A stretch of 64,000 nucleotides of DNA from Sphingomonas sp. (GTDB taxonomy: Bacteria > Pseudomonadota > Alphaproteobacteria > Sphingomonadales > Sphingomonadaceae): assembly GCA_017304655.1 (NCBI GenBank), contig JAFKLY010000002.1:771078-835077 (forward strand), in the 5' to 3' direction. A program made the translations under genes and the position numbers. Position 1 is the stretch's first letter, and each line of letters opens with the position of its first letter. The notes beneath the pieces are model-generated. The model was given only the letters and a program-made list of their open reading frames with translations, had not been told where the DNA came from and did not search any database. Shown here piece by piece: positions 50,074 to 59,228 of this stretch.

Positions 50074-50739
50074 TTAGCTGAACGCGACGCGCGCGGTGTG
50101 CGAACGACGACGCATCACCAGACCGACAGCGGCGATACCGCCGACCATCATGGCCCAGGTGGCCGGCTCGGGGACCGGCATGATCGTGGCGCGGATGATC
50201 AGGTCGTCATGGTTGTCGTCGACCTGAGCCGAGTCGTCATAACCGAAGTACAGGACGTTCGTGTTGAAGGTCGAGCCGGCCGCACCGCTCACGCCGGTCG
50301 GCAGGAACACGGCGAAGCCAGCGTCACCGCTGCCCGCAGTGCGCGACGGCGAACCGTTCGAGAACAGGAAGTCCAGACCGCCGTTGAGCAGGCCGGCACC
50401 GACGTTCGTCGAGCCGAGAGCCACCGGAGCGCCGAAGTAGTTCAGCACGCCATAGGACGTCTCGGTGTAGGGCGCGATGCCCGAGAACGAGAAGGTGTCG
50501 AAGTAGCCGCTCTCCGAGCCGAGCAGCTCGAACACGATGTAGCCACCGTCGATGACGTTGACAGAAGCGCCGATCGCTTCGGTCAGCAGACCGAGACCCG
50601 ACAGGTTGGTCTTGAAATCGTTGACGGTCGGAACGGTGACGGCGGCGGAACCGAGAGTCACCTGGAAGGATGGCAGAGCCGAAGCCGGCGCCGCGAAAGC
50701 GGCTGCCGCGGCGGCGGCCGCAACAAGATACTTCTTCAT
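50074..50739 (-). CDS. PEPxxWA-CTERM surface protein
   Basis: The product has 221 aa. Signal peptide about 1-22, a beta-rich middle part and a C-terminal sorting signal VPEPATWAMMVGGIAAVGLVMRRR with the PEP motif, a hydrophobic helix and a basic tail. Exosortase-type enzymes recognise this signal and release the protein to the surface or matrix. The WAMM variant is characteristic of sphingomonads. The start at 50739 follows GGGAGAT; a strong terminator follows. Confidence 0.9.
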   Translation of the reverse strand: MKKYLVAAAAAAAAFAAPASALPSFQVTLGSAAVTVPTVNDFKTNLSGLGLLTEAIGASVNVIDGGYIVFELLGSESGYFDTFSFSGIAPYTETSYGVLNYFGAPVALGSTNVGAGLLNGGLDFLFSNGSPSRTAGSGDAGFAVFLPTGVSGAAGSTFNTNVLYFGYDDSAQVDDNHDDLIIRATIMPVPEPATWAMMVGGIAAVGLVMRRRSHTARVAFS

Positions 50740-50887
50740 TTCAATCTCCCACAAAGCCTTGGCTGGCTGGCTAGGGAATAAACTTTTGCAGTGCGCAATC
50801 CAAACGGAATCTGTGAATCTTTTCGTAACTTTTGTTCCAGATTGAGATTGGCCGCTGCGGAACGGTCCGAAAATGCGGTGGTTAGAT

Positions 50888-50935
50888 GGTTAATGGGGTT
50901 TAAGCGCGTTATCGGCGCTCAGTTCCCCATTAACC
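50888..50935. repeat. 11-bp inverted repeat with CtrA-like half-sites
   Basis: GGTTAATGGGG (50888-50898) and CCCCATTAACC (50925-50935) form a perfect inverted repeat; the inner GCGC/GCGC can extend the hairpin. TTAACC half-sites face outward on both strands. It lies between the M13 peptidase stop and the PEP-CTERM start, so it may terminate the first or regulate the second. Confidence 0.5.
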
Positions 50936-50981
50936 AAATCTGCAAAGACTTTGGGGCGTTTTCGGCCGGAATCAGCCGCGT

Positions 50982-53051
50982 TTACCAGATTCGGACTCTA
51001 TCTTCGGGCGGCAGCGCGAGCTTCGCCGTGCCGGGAATCGCGAACGCGCCATACCAGGGGTCGAGATTGCGCACGATCGCCACACGCTCCTCGGAGGGTG
51101 AGTGCGGATCGGTGAGTAGGCGCTGACGCAGATTTGCCTCGCGATAGTTGCGCCGCCACACCTGCGCCCAGCCAAGGTAGAAGCGCTGATCGCCGGTTGT
51201 GCCGTCGATTACCGGCGCTTCCTTGCCGCCGAGCGCTGCCTTGTAGGCATCATAGGCGACGGTCAGGCCGGCCAGGTCGGCGATGTTCTCGCCCAGGGTA
51301 AGCGCGCCCTTCACATGTTCGCCGGGCAACGGTTCATAGGCATCATATTGCTTCACCAGCCGGTCTGTGAGGGCCGTAAATTTCTTCACGTCCTGATCTG
51401 TCCACCACTGGGAGAGACGGCCGGTTTCATCATATTTCGCGCCCTGGTCATCGAAGTGGTGGCTGATTTCGTGGCCGATGACCGCGCCGATGCCGCCATA
51501 GTTGATCGCCGGGTCGGCATGGGGATCAAAGAACGGCGGCTGCAGGATCGCGGCTGGGAAGACGATCTCCGTCATACCGAAATTGGCATAGGCGTTGATC
51601 TCCATCGGCGTCATGAACCATTCCCAGCGGTAGATCGGCTTGCCGAGCTTGCCCATCTGATAGTCATAGTCGAACTGGTTGGAGCGCAGCGCGTTGCCGA
51701 ACAGGTCGTCCCGAGCGATCGCGAGGCCAGCATAGTCACGCCACTTGTCCGGGTAGCCGATCTTCGGCGTGAAGGCGGCGAGCTTCTTGTGCGCGCGCGC
51801 CTTGGCCTCATCGCTCATCCAGGGGAGGGCGTCGATACGGCGGCCCATCGCGGCGAGCACGTTCTTGACGAGCTGATCGGCCGCTGCCTTCGTCTCGGGC
51901 GGGAAATATTTGGCCACATAGACCTTGCCTACTTCCTCGCCGAGCGAGTCCTTGACGAAGGTGACGGCGCGTTTCCAGCGCTCCTCCCGCTCGGGCGTGC
52001 CGTTAAGCGTCGTGCCGAAAAAGGCAAAATTCTCGTTGGCAAACGCATCGGGCAGATAGTCGGAGAACTGATCGAGACTGCGAACCAGGAGCTGGTCCTT
52101 CAGCACGGCGAGTGGGGTCCTGGCGATGAGCGCAGCCTCGCCCTTGATGGCAGTCGGCTGCGCGACGAGAACGGTGTCGCCGGTCGCGCCAAGCGCCTTG
52201 AGCGCAGTGGGGAAGTCAAAGCCGCGCGCCAGCTTGGCGAGCTGGGCGACTGTCATCTTGTTGTAGGTCTTCTCGGCGTCGCGGCTGTCGATGCGCGTCC
52301 AGTGAACCTTGGCAATCTCGGTCTCGAAAGCGAGAATGGCTGCGGCGCGCTTCTCGCCGTCCGGTTCGCCCGCGAGCGCGAACATCTTGGCGAGGTGAGC
52401 GACATAGGCCTTGCGCGTCGACGCCATTTTCTCGGTCTTGAGCAGGTAATAGTCACGATCGGGCATCCCCAGGCCGCCCTGGCCGATCGTATAGATGTAA
52501 TTGTCCGGTGCCTTGTCATCCTGGCCGACAAAGCCGGTGAAAGGCCGCGAAACCCCATTGCGCGCGGCCTGTGCGAGCAGCGCGACATAGTCCGCGCGGG
52601 TCTTCACGGCCTTGATGCTGTCAAGCCAGGGCTTGATGGGCGCAAGACCCTTGGCTTCGACCGTCGCGGCATCGAGATAGGCCACGTAGGCATTGCCGAT
52701 CTTGCTGTTCGGGTCGCTCTTGGCTTCGTTTAGGATGTCCTGCGTGCGCTGCTTGGAGAGGTCGTCAAGCAGGGTGAACATGCCATAGTTGGACTTATCT
52801 GCCGGGATGGGCGTGGCCTTTGCCCAGGTGCCATTGGCATAATCGTAGAAGTTGTCGCCGGGCGGGACGGCGCGGTCCATGCCGGTCGTGTCGAAACCAT
52901 AATCGCCGATCGTCGGTTTGGGGGCGGGCGGCGCGACTGGCGCGGCGGCGACTGGTGTCGGCGCTGGGGCAGCGGTCTCGCTGACCTGATGAGTCGCGCA
53001 GGCGGACAGGCTAGCTGACGCTAGGGCAAGCACGATAAATGAACGAGGCAT
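50982..53051 (-). CDS. M13-family (neprilysin-like) metallopeptidase lipoprotein
   Basis: The product has 689 aa. Signal peptide with lipobox LSAC (Cys near 18), an Ala/Pro-rich tether, peptidase_M13_N (about 60-430) and peptidase_M13 (about 485-689). The zinc site is GHEISHHFDDQG with the third ligand Glu in GENIADLAG; NAYANFGMTEIVFPAAILQPPFF is typical. It should cleave small peptides in the periplasm. The start at 53051 gives the usual lipoprotein signal. Confidence 0.94.
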   Translation of the reverse strand: MPRSFIVLALASASLSACATHQVSETAAPAPTPVAAAPVAPPAPKPTIGDYGFDTTGMDRAVPPGDNFYDYANGTWAKATPIPADKSNYGMFTLLDDLSKQRTQDILNEAKSDPNSKIGNAYVAYLDAATVEAKGLAPIKPWLDSIKAVKTRADYVALLAQAARNGVSRPFTGFVGQDDKAPDNYIYTIGQGGLGMPDRDYYLLKTEKMASTRKAYVAHLAKMFALAGEPDGEKRAAAILAFETEIAKVHWTRIDSRDAEKTYNKMTVAQLAKLARGFDFPTALKALGATGDTVLVAQPTAIKGEAALIARTPLAVLKDQLLVRSLDQFSDYLPDAFANENFAFFGTTLNGTPEREERWKRAVTFVKDSLGEEVGKVYVAKYFPPETKAAADQLVKNVLAAMGRRIDALPWMSDEAKARAHKKLAAFTPKIGYPDKWRDYAGLAIARDDLFGNALRSNQFDYDYQMGKLGKPIYRWEWFMTPMEINAYANFGMTEIVFPAAILQPPFFDPHADPAINYGGIGAVIGHEISHHFDDQGAKYDETGRLSQWWTDQDVKKFTALTDRLVKQYDAYEPLPGEHVKGALTLGENIADLAGLTVAYDAYKAALGGKEAPVIDGTTGDQRFYLGWAQVWRRNYREANLRQRLLTDPHSPSEERVAIVRNLDPWYGAFAIPGTAKLALPPEDRVRIW

Positions 53052-53280
53052 GGAGACGTCCTTCAAACACGGTGTTACCTGCCGCAGAGCAGGCGAATGG
53101 TCGTTTCTAGCAATTGGGCATGGGGAAATGAACCATCGTCGGCGCAGAAATTAGACAAGTGTCTTCTTGATCCGGCTTTGCTTTCCACGACTGCGCCGGA
53201 AAAAACGGGACTGGCGTCTTGCTCGCAGTTGCGGCATGCTTGTGCGATGCAGCATATTTTAAGGGATCGCTGAAGCAGAT

Positions 53281-54159
53281 ATGCGCCGCTTGCCGCCCCT
53301 CACGGCTCTGGAGGCATTCGTGCAGGTTGCGCGGACGGGCTCCGTCAAGGCTGCGGCCGAGGAACTGGCGCTGTCCGCTCCGGCTCTCAGCCGGCGCATC
53401 CAGGCGTTGGAGCGCTTCCTCGGTTACACGCTGTTCGAGCGCAAGCATCAGCAGCTTGAGCTCAATCAGCACGGTCATGGCCTGTTGAAGGAAATCGCGC
53501 CCGCGCTCGATGCGCTGGGCGCCGCCATCGAAAGTGCCACCAGCGGCGCGCGGACCATGCGCGTGCGTTTGGGCATGTTGCCGCTCTTCGCCAGCCAGCG
53601 CCTGTTCCCGCGCCTCGGTGAATTCCATCGCACGCATCCGGACCTGCATCTGGATGTCGACACCAGCCCCAATGCCATCGCCCGGCTCGGCGAGGGGCTG
53701 GACGCCGCCATCGTTCTGGCGCGCGATGTCGATCCATCACTTTATGCGCGGGAGCTGGATCGCGACGAAGTCTATCTCATTGCCTCCCGCAAGCTGGTCG
53801 AGGGCGAGAATGCGATCCGCAAGATACAGGACATCGCGCGCCAGACCGTGCTCATTCATCGCGATATGTCGGCGACATTCGATGTGTGGAAGGACGCAGT
53901 CGGTTTGCCCCAGCTCACACCGGCCTCAATCGACTATTATGACTCCGGCGCGTTGATGCTGGAAGCGGCGGCGCAGGGGCTCGGCATTGCAGTGATGCAC
54001 GGCCGGCATTTCGAACATGCGCAGGATCCCCGAATCGCGCGCCTGTTCGATCAGCGGGTCGAGAGTCCCTATCGCTATTTCTTCGTGTGCCGTCCCAAGG
54101 CACTGGAGCGGCGCGCGGTTCGCCTGTTCCACGACTGGCTGATTCACGCCGAGATCTGA
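53281..54159 (+). CDS. LysR-family transcriptional regulator
   Basis: The product has 292 aa. The N-terminal winged helix (about 5-65: PLTALEAFVQVARTGSVKAAAEELALSAPALSRRIQALE) and a substrate-binding domain (about 90-290) resemble the GcvA group. It is divergent from the M13 peptidase gene with a 229-bp gap and could regulate it; no operator was defined. Inducer unknown. Confidence 0.9.
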   Translation: MRRLPPLTALEAFVQVARTGSVKAAAEELALSAPALSRRIQALERFLGYTLFERKHQQLELNQHGHGLLKEIAPALDALGAAIESATSGARTMRVRLGMLPLFASQRLFPRLGEFHRTHPDLHLDVDTSPNAIARLGEGLDAAIVLARDVDPSLYARELDRDEVYLIASRKLVEGENAIRKIQDIARQTVLIHRDMSATFDVWKDAVGLPQLTPASIDYYDSGALMLEAAAQGLGIAVMHGRHFEHAQDPRIARLFDQRVESPYRYFFVCRPKALERRAVRLFHDWLIHAEI

Positions 54160-54326
54160 CCAGATAGGTCTGCGGCGCTCCCTGCGCCTTTGCGCATCCG
54201 GCGACAAATAAGCCGAACTCGGGCGGTGCGGTCTGGCTCAACGGAACGATTTATAAAGGCACATCCCCTATGGTGGGCTTGCGTAGGCGCGTGTGGGGCG
54301 TCGACGAGGAATAGAAAGACAGTCGA

Positions 54327-54698
54327 ATGCCGACGACGAGAATTTTGGCTGTGGACGATAGCCGAAGCATGCGCGCCTTGCTGCGCCTGACGCTGAAGGG
54401 GGGCGGTTTCGACGTTGCCGAGGCTGAGGACGGCCAGGCCGCTCTCGACTGGCTCGAGACCAATGAGGTCGACCTCATCATCACGGACATCAACATGCCC
54501 CGGCTGGACGGCTTCGGATTTATCGAGCGTCTGCGCGGCGAGCATCGCCGCCATATCGGTCGCCCGATCCTGGTGCTGAGCACCGAGTGCACCGAGGAAA
54601 AGAAGGCGCGCGGGCGCGAGGCGGGCGCGACGGGCTGGATCGCCAAGCCCTTTGATCCCGTGCAGCTGGTCGATGCCGTGCGCACGGCCATGCACTGA
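54327..54698 (+). CDS. Single-domain response regulator (CheY-like)
   Basis: The product has 123 aa and only a receiver domain: acidic pocket Asp10/Asp11, phosphoacceptor Asp54 (IITDINMP), Ser/Thr switch in VLSTE and Lys in IAKPFDP. RILAVDDSRSMRALLRLTL matches CheY-type receivers. No kinase or output domain is adjacent. A helical protein of unknown function follows 31 bases later. Confidence 0.9.
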   Translation: MPTTRILAVDDSRSMRALLRLTLKGGGFDVAEAEDGQAALDWLETNEVDLIITDINMPRLDGFGFIERLRGEHRRHIGRPILVLSTECTEEKKARGREAGATGWIAKPFDPVQLVDAVRTAMH

Positions 54699-54729
54699 GC
54701 GGCGCTGGCATATCCGGACCAGTCACAAA

Positions 54730-55086
54730 ATGACCAACATCTCGCCCATCCGCCCAGCCACGGCGCTGCAGCCGTTGACGGACGACGCTATCGTGCGTGC
54801 GCTGATCGCCGATGAGCTGGATCGCATCCGCACGGTGCTTGAGGATATGGGGACGCGTCTGTGCGCGGATCCCGAGATCGTCGGCAGTCACCTCTATGCG
54901 CTGCAGGCGATCGACGAGATTTGCCAGCGCAACGAGAATCTCGCGCGCACGCTGCGAGCCGACGACATGGTGGCGCAGTCGGCCGCCATCACGCTGGAAT
55001 CATTACGCCTGCGGCTTCAGACGGCACTGTCCGAGCGTCTCACCCGCCATGAGGACGGACCGGCCGCCGCTGCCTCCTCCGACTGA
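54730..55086 (+). CDS. Small helical protein after the receiver gene
   Basis: The product has 118 aa, almost wholly alpha-helical by composition (DDAIVRALIADELDRIRTVLEDMG, ALQAIDEICQRNENLARTL), with an Ala/Ser-rich tail. No domain is recognised. Helix length and position next to a CheY-like gene suggest a partner or phosphotransfer-like role, but no conserved histidine motif is obvious. Start at 54730 is the first ATG of the helical part. Confidence 0.65.
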   Translation: MTNISPIRPATALQPLTDDAIVRALIADELDRIRTVLEDMGTRLCADPEIVGSHLYALQAIDEICQRNENLARTLRADDMVAQSAAITLESLRLRLQTALSERLTRHEDGPAAAASSD

Positions 55087-55188
55087 CCGATCTTGCATGG
55101 TCGTGCCACGCCGGGATCATCTTGCCTCTTTTCAGGACTTCACGAGCGCTCTAGTGAGACAATCTTGTGACATCCTGTGTGAGGGGCA

Positions 55189-55809
55189 ATGGCCAGTAAC
55201 GGACCCGTGCTCACTGAGCGCCGCGCAAGCGCCAGCGACTATCTGAAGTTCCTCCACGCATGGCTTCGCAAGCCGCGTCAGACCGCGTCCATCGTGCCGA
55301 GCAGCCCCTATCTGGGCCGGCTGATGGCGGCGCAGATCGATCCTGCCGGGGGGCGAGTGATCGAATTCGGCGGTGGGACGGGCGCGCTGACGCGGGAAAT
55401 TCTCGCTACCGGCTTGCCGGCCGACCATCTTGAAGTCGTCGAGATCGATGCCACGCTCGCGCGTAATCTGCGCCGTAGCTTTCATGGCGTGCGCATCCTT
55501 GAGGCGCCTGCCCAGTCGATTGTCGGCGACTCAGCCGGTGGCGCAGGCGGTTATCAATGCGTCATCAGCGGTCTGCCGCTTCTGGCCATGAACAAGGCGC
55601 TGCAGGGCGCGATTCTGGCCGAGGCGTTCAAGCTGCTCGCCCCCGGCGGGTCCTTCATCCAGTTCACTTACTCGCCCCGCCCGCCAGTCGCCGATGTTGT
55701 CGCCGATGCGCTGGATCTGGGGGTTGAGCGCGTCGGGACGATCGTGCGCAACGTGCCGCCGGCAACGGTGTTCCGCTATCGGCGTGCGGCGGATATCGCG
55801 CAGGACTGA
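55189..55809 (+). CDS. Phospholipid N-methyltransferase-like protein
   Basis: The product has 206 aa. A class I methyltransferase with VIEFGGGTGALTREIL (motif I, about 58-74) and QCVISGLPLLAMNKALQ, the pattern of PmtA/rRNA-dimethylase-like proteins. The N-terminal FLHAWLRKPRQTASIVPSSPYLGRLMA is typical of phosphatidylethanolamine N-methyltransferases of the PmtA type. Substrate not proven; other lipids are possible. Confidence 0.8.
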   Translation: MASNGPVLTERRASASDYLKFLHAWLRKPRQTASIVPSSPYLGRLMAAQIDPAGGRVIEFGGGTGALTREILATGLPADHLEVVEIDATLARNLRRSFHGVRILEAPAQSIVGDSAGGAGGYQCVISGLPLLAMNKALQGAILAEAFKLLAPGGSFIQFTYSPRPPVADVVADALDLGVERVGTIVRNVPPATVFRYRRAADIAQD

Positions 55810-56005
55810 GCGCCCCCCGCAGACGGTCAGCGGCGACACACGGGGAGGCTGTCAGCAGTGCCAGCCAATCGCTCTCCCGAGGCCTTGAGCGCGTCTGATA
55901 CGTCAATCCGTAACAATCTCTGGCATCGCGTCGATCCCTTCCCGCCGCGCTTTCCTTGTCATTAGGCCGTCGCCTTTCCCGCGAAGCAGCGCTAGAGAGA
56001 GGCTC

Positions 56006-57214
56006 ATGCAGCGCTTCGATGTCATCATTCTGGGCGGCGGCCTTGTCGGTCTGACGCTCGCGATCGCACTGGGACGGCATGGCGTAACCAGCGCCGTCAT
56101 TGATCCCGCCGAATCTGCGGCCACCATGGTGCCGGGCTTCGATGGACGTGTTTCCGCTATTTCCAGCGCGAGCTGGAAGCTGTTCGAGGCGATCGGCGTG
56201 GCGCCGCATCTGGAAGGCAGGAACTGCCCGATCGATCGTATCTGGGTGAGCGAAGGCCTGACCGGGGGCGCGCTGGATTTCGCGCCAGATCCGGAGGACG
56301 GCGCCATGGGCTTCATGGTGGAGAATCGCGAACTGCGCGTTGCCATCGACAAGACCGCGCACGGTGCGCCGGGCGTCACACGCTTTCAACCTGACAGCGC
56401 TCAGAACGTGACGCGCGACGATTACGGCGTGAGTGTGCGCCTCGCGAGCGGGGAAGAGCTGCGCGCCAGCCTCCTGATCGGCGCAGAGGGACGGGGCAGC
56501 CCGACGCGCGAGCTGGCCGGTATCCCGGTCGCGAAATGGTCTTATCCGCATACCGCGCTGGTGACGGCGATCCACCATGACGTGCCGCACGGCAACACGG
56601 CCTATGAAATCTTCTATCCCGGCGGACCCTTTGCGCTGCTGCCCATGCTCCCCGGCACCCGCTCGGCGATCGTCTGGACGGTGAAGAACGAGCATGCCGG
56701 GGCCTTTCTCAAGCTGCCCGAGAAGGCCTGGCTGGCCGAAGCACAGAAGCGCATGGGCGATTTTCTGGGCGACATCCGCCTTGCCGCGCCGATGCAGAGC
56801 TATCCGCTGGGCTATCATCGCGCCGCGCGGATCATCGACAAGCGTCTCGCTCTGGTTGGTGACGCCGCGCACGGCATCCATCCCATTGCGGGGCAGGGCG
56901 TCAATCTGGGCTATCGCGATGCGGCGGCGCTGGCCGAGGTCATCGTCGAGGGGATGCGCACCGGCCTCGAACCGGGCGATGCGCAATTGCTGGCGCGCTA
57001 TCAGCGCTGGCGCGCGCTCGACAGCCTAAGCGTCACGATCATGATGGACGGGCTGGTCCGCCTGTTCGACGTGCCCGGCAAGCCCGCGTCGAGCATCCGG
57101 CGTCTGGGCCTTTCCGCCGTGCAGCGGCTCGGGCCGCTCAAGGACCGGTTCATGGCCGAGGCGCGCGGCGAAAGCGGCCCGCGCCCCAAGCTGCTGCTCG
57201 GATACGGGATCTAG
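56006..57214 (+). CDS. UbiH/UbiF-family FAD hydroxylase
   Basis: The product has 402 aa. FAD motifs are DVIILGGGLVGLTLAIALGRHG (N-terminal GxGxxG), LLIGAEGRGSPTRE (DG-like motif) and LVGDAAHGIHPIAGQGVNLGYRDA. It hydroxylates the ubiquinone ring; which carbon cannot be told because alphaproteobacterial UbiL/UbiH/UbiM enzymes have broad positions. It precedes the globin gene by 100 bases. Confidence 0.92.
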   Translation: MQRFDVIILGGGLVGLTLAIALGRHGVTSAVIDPAESAATMVPGFDGRVSAISSASWKLFEAIGVAPHLEGRNCPIDRIWVSEGLTGGALDFAPDPEDGAMGFMVENRELRVAIDKTAHGAPGVTRFQPDSAQNVTRDDYGVSVRLASGEELRASLLIGAEGRGSPTRELAGIPVAKWSYPHTALVTAIHHDVPHGNTAYEIFYPGGPFALLPMLPGTRSAIVWTVKNEHAGAFLKLPEKAWLAEAQKRMGDFLGDIRLAAPMQSYPLGYHRAARIIDKRLALVGDAAHGIHPIAGQGVNLGYRDAAALAEVIVEGMRTGLEPGDAQLLARYQRWRALDSLSVTIMMDGLVRLFDVPGKPASSIRRLGLSAVQRLGPLKDRFMAEARGESGPRPKLLLGYGI

Positions 57215-57314
57215 ACGGCGGTCTGGTCGCCTTCGTTGACGCCCTCTGACGGAGCGCGGGCGCTGATACCCCACCGGTTTGACGAGAGCGCCGCTTCCGA
57301 TGCAGAGGGCGCAG

Positions 57315-57713
57315 ATGGCTGACGGTGATACTGCCCCGAGCATTTACGAGCGCATTGGCGGCGCGGAGACGATCGACCGGCTGGTCGAGACCTTCTATCA
57401 GCGCATGGACAGCCTGCCGGAGGCGCGCGGCATCCGCGCCTTGCATCCGGCCGATCTCAGCCGCACGAAGCATGATCTCAAGCGCTATTTCAGCGAGTGG
57501 CTCGGTGGCCCTGCGCTTTACACGCCGGAAAAGGGCCATCCGCGCATGCGCCAGCGCCACATGCATGTGGCGATCGGCAGCGCGGAGCGTGACGCGTGGC
57601 TGATGTGCATGGCCGGCGCGTTGCAGGCGACCGTGGCTGACGCCGCTGCACGGGAGGAGATGTTCGCGCTGATGGCGCGACTGGCCGACTGGATGCGCAA
57701 CCGCGCCGACTGA
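57315..57713 (+). CDS. Group II truncated haemoglobin
   Basis: The product has 132 aa. IYERIGGAETIDRLVETFYQRM and YFSEWLGGPALYTPEKGHPRMRQRHMHVAIG give the 2-on-2 globin fold with the proximal His in RQRHMHV and the conserved WLGGP. It may bind oxygen or nitric oxide. The start at 57315 has AGAGGG seven bases upstream; in-frame ATGs at 57300 and 57279 are possible. Confidence 0.9.
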   Translation: MADGDTAPSIYERIGGAETIDRLVETFYQRMDSLPEARGIRALHPADLSRTKHDLKRYFSEWLGGPALYTPEKGHPRMRQRHMHVAIGSAERDAWLMCMAGALQATVADAAAREEMFALMARLADWMRNRAD

Positions 57714-58043
57714 CCCGCGTTTCCGCGCCGGAACCCCCATCCGGAAGGCCGCCTTCCAGGGGATCAATCACTTCACCGCCAGCAACCCCCGGTTAAGGGT
57801 GCAGGGGGTAGACCCCGCGGCAAGGCCGGAGGCGCGCGTTGCGCTTTGCGTCCGCAGGCTTGGGAGAAAAACCCAATAGTTGGCGCATTGACCAACCAAG
57901 GGAAGGCGCCATTCATTCCGTCTTGGGAAGGGAATGGCCAAAATCAGCCATTTCAAGAATTTGGCATGGGCCGTGCAAAGCAAGGCGCATGTCAGGGCGA
58001 TGTCGAGACAGTCTCGCGCCGCCCAACCTCAGGAGTTCAGACG
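57714..58043. other. Long leader region of pspC
   Basis: No gene is supported in these 330 bases. They hold an inverted repeat CATTCC/GGAATG (57914-57919 and 57931-57936) and a sigma54-like element (listed separately), which suggests an activator-dependent promoter region. Confidence 0.5.
57962..57977 (+). promoter_or_regulatory. Sigma54-like -24/-12 element upstream of pspC
   Basis: TGGCAT-GGGCC-GTGCA keeps the GG and GC dinucleotides with ten bases between them, as required for sigma54 promoters. It lies about 67 bases before the pspC start. psp genes are sigma54-dependent in enterobacteria. Confidence 0.4.
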
Positions 58044-58358
58044 ATGCAGACCTATCAGCCCTCACTTTTAGCCCGCCACGATACCTTGCTGGGTATCTGC
58101 GAGGCGATCGGCGAGGATCTGGGCTTCAATCCCAACTGGCTGCGCGTCGTTCTGGCAGTCACGGTCTTCTTCAGTCTCGGTACGGCGGTCGCGGTCTATC
58201 TGGCGGCGGGCGTGGTCGTGCTCGCGACGCGGCTGATCCACCGCAGCCCGCGCAAGCTGATGCCCCAGCACGAAGCGGGATCCGCGCCCGAGGTCGACGC
58301 TGCGCCGTCCGTCGCCACCTCGGAGCAAGAGCCGCTTCCGCTCGCGGTCGCGGCCTGA
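58044..58358 (+). CDS. pspC: PspC-domain protein
   Basis: The product has 104 aa. LLARHDTLLGICEAIGEDLGFNPNWLRVVLAVTVFFSLGTAVAVYLAAGVVVLATRLI is the PspC domain with one long or two short membrane helices (about 35-65). The rest is an acidic flexible tail. PspC senses envelope stress with PspA/PspB; those genes are not adjacent. Start at 58044 with AGGAG nine bases upstream. Confidence 0.88.
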   Translation: MQTYQPSLLARHDTLLGICEAIGEDLGFNPNWLRVVLAVTVFFSLGTAVAVYLAAGVVVLATRLIHRSPRKLMPQHEAGSAPEVDAAPSVATSEQEPLPLAVAA

Positions 58359-58423
58359 GAGGTCGCGGCCCGGCCTCCGGTCGGGATTAACATGTTACCT
58401 TAAGGTCACATATTATCGCGGGC

Positions 58424-59206
58424 ATGGACGATGTGTTCGATGCTCTCGCTCATCCGCACCGCCGCTTCCTGCTGGACAGTCTGTTCGAGCAGGACGGGCA
58501 GACGCTGGGCGAGCTCGAACGGCGTCTGCCGGTTTCGCGCTTTGCGGTGATGAAGCAGCTCAGGATTCTTGAGGCGGCAGGTCTGATTGCCAGCCGCAAG
58601 ATCGGTCGTGAGAAGCGCCATTATCTCAACCCGGTGCCGATCCGGCAAATCAGCGACCGCTGGATCGCGCGCTATGCCGCGCCGTTCGTCGGGGCGCTGG
58701 TCGATCTGAAATCCATGGCCGAGCAAGGATCAAGCCCGATGACTGACCCCAGGCATGTCTATGAAATCTACATTCGCGCCTCGGCTGAGGCAGTGTGGGC
58801 CATCCTCACCGACGACAGCAAGACGCCGCTTTACCAGCATTTTGACATGACCTCGCGCACGGATTGGCGCGTTGGCGGTGCGATCGAGTTCTTCATGGGC
58901 GATCGGGCCGTGATCGTGGGCGAGTTGCTGGAACTGACCCCGCCCTCGCGTCTGGTCATGAGCTTCCACGCGCGCTGGTCGCCGGACGTCGCGCAGGATC
59001 AGCCCTCGCGCGTGGTCTGGGAGATCGCGCCGCTGGCGGGGGAAGGGTGCAAGGTCACGCTGGTGCATGACGGGTTCGGCGGTGATACGGCGACGAGCCG
59101 GCAGGTCGGATCGGGCTGGCCGGAAACCCTGTCGCGCCTCAAGACGCTGCTGGAGACGGGCAAGCCTTTCCCCATCCAGCCTGCTTATGCGGCCCATGCC
59201 GACTGA
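58424..59206 (+). CDS. ArsR-type HTH fused to SRPBCC/AHSA1 domain
   Basis: The product has 260 aa. Residues about 1-85 form a winged helix of the ArsR type (VFDALAHPHRRFLLDSLF, LPVSRFAVMKQLRILEAAGLIASRKIGREKRHYLN). Residues about 110-255 form an AHSA1/SRPBCC lipid- or ligand-binding domain (HVYEIYIRASAEAVWAILTDDSKTPLY and RLVMSFHARW). These functions are often on adjacent genes; here they are one frame. A ligand-sensing repressor is likely; the ligand is unknown. Confidence 0.85.
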   Translation: MDDVFDALAHPHRRFLLDSLFEQDGQTLGELERRLPVSRFAVMKQLRILEAAGLIASRKIGREKRHYLNPVPIRQISDRWIARYAAPFVGALVDLKSMAEQGSSPMTDPRHVYEIYIRASAEAVWAILTDDSKTPLYQHFDMTSRTDWRVGGAIEFFMGDRAVIVGELLELTPPSRLVMSFHARWSPDVAQDQPSRVVWEIAPLAGEGCKVTLVHDGFGGDTATSRQVGSGWPETLSRLKTLLETGKPFPIQPAYAAHAD

Positions 59207-59228
59207 CCGCCGGCGCTGATCATATGCC

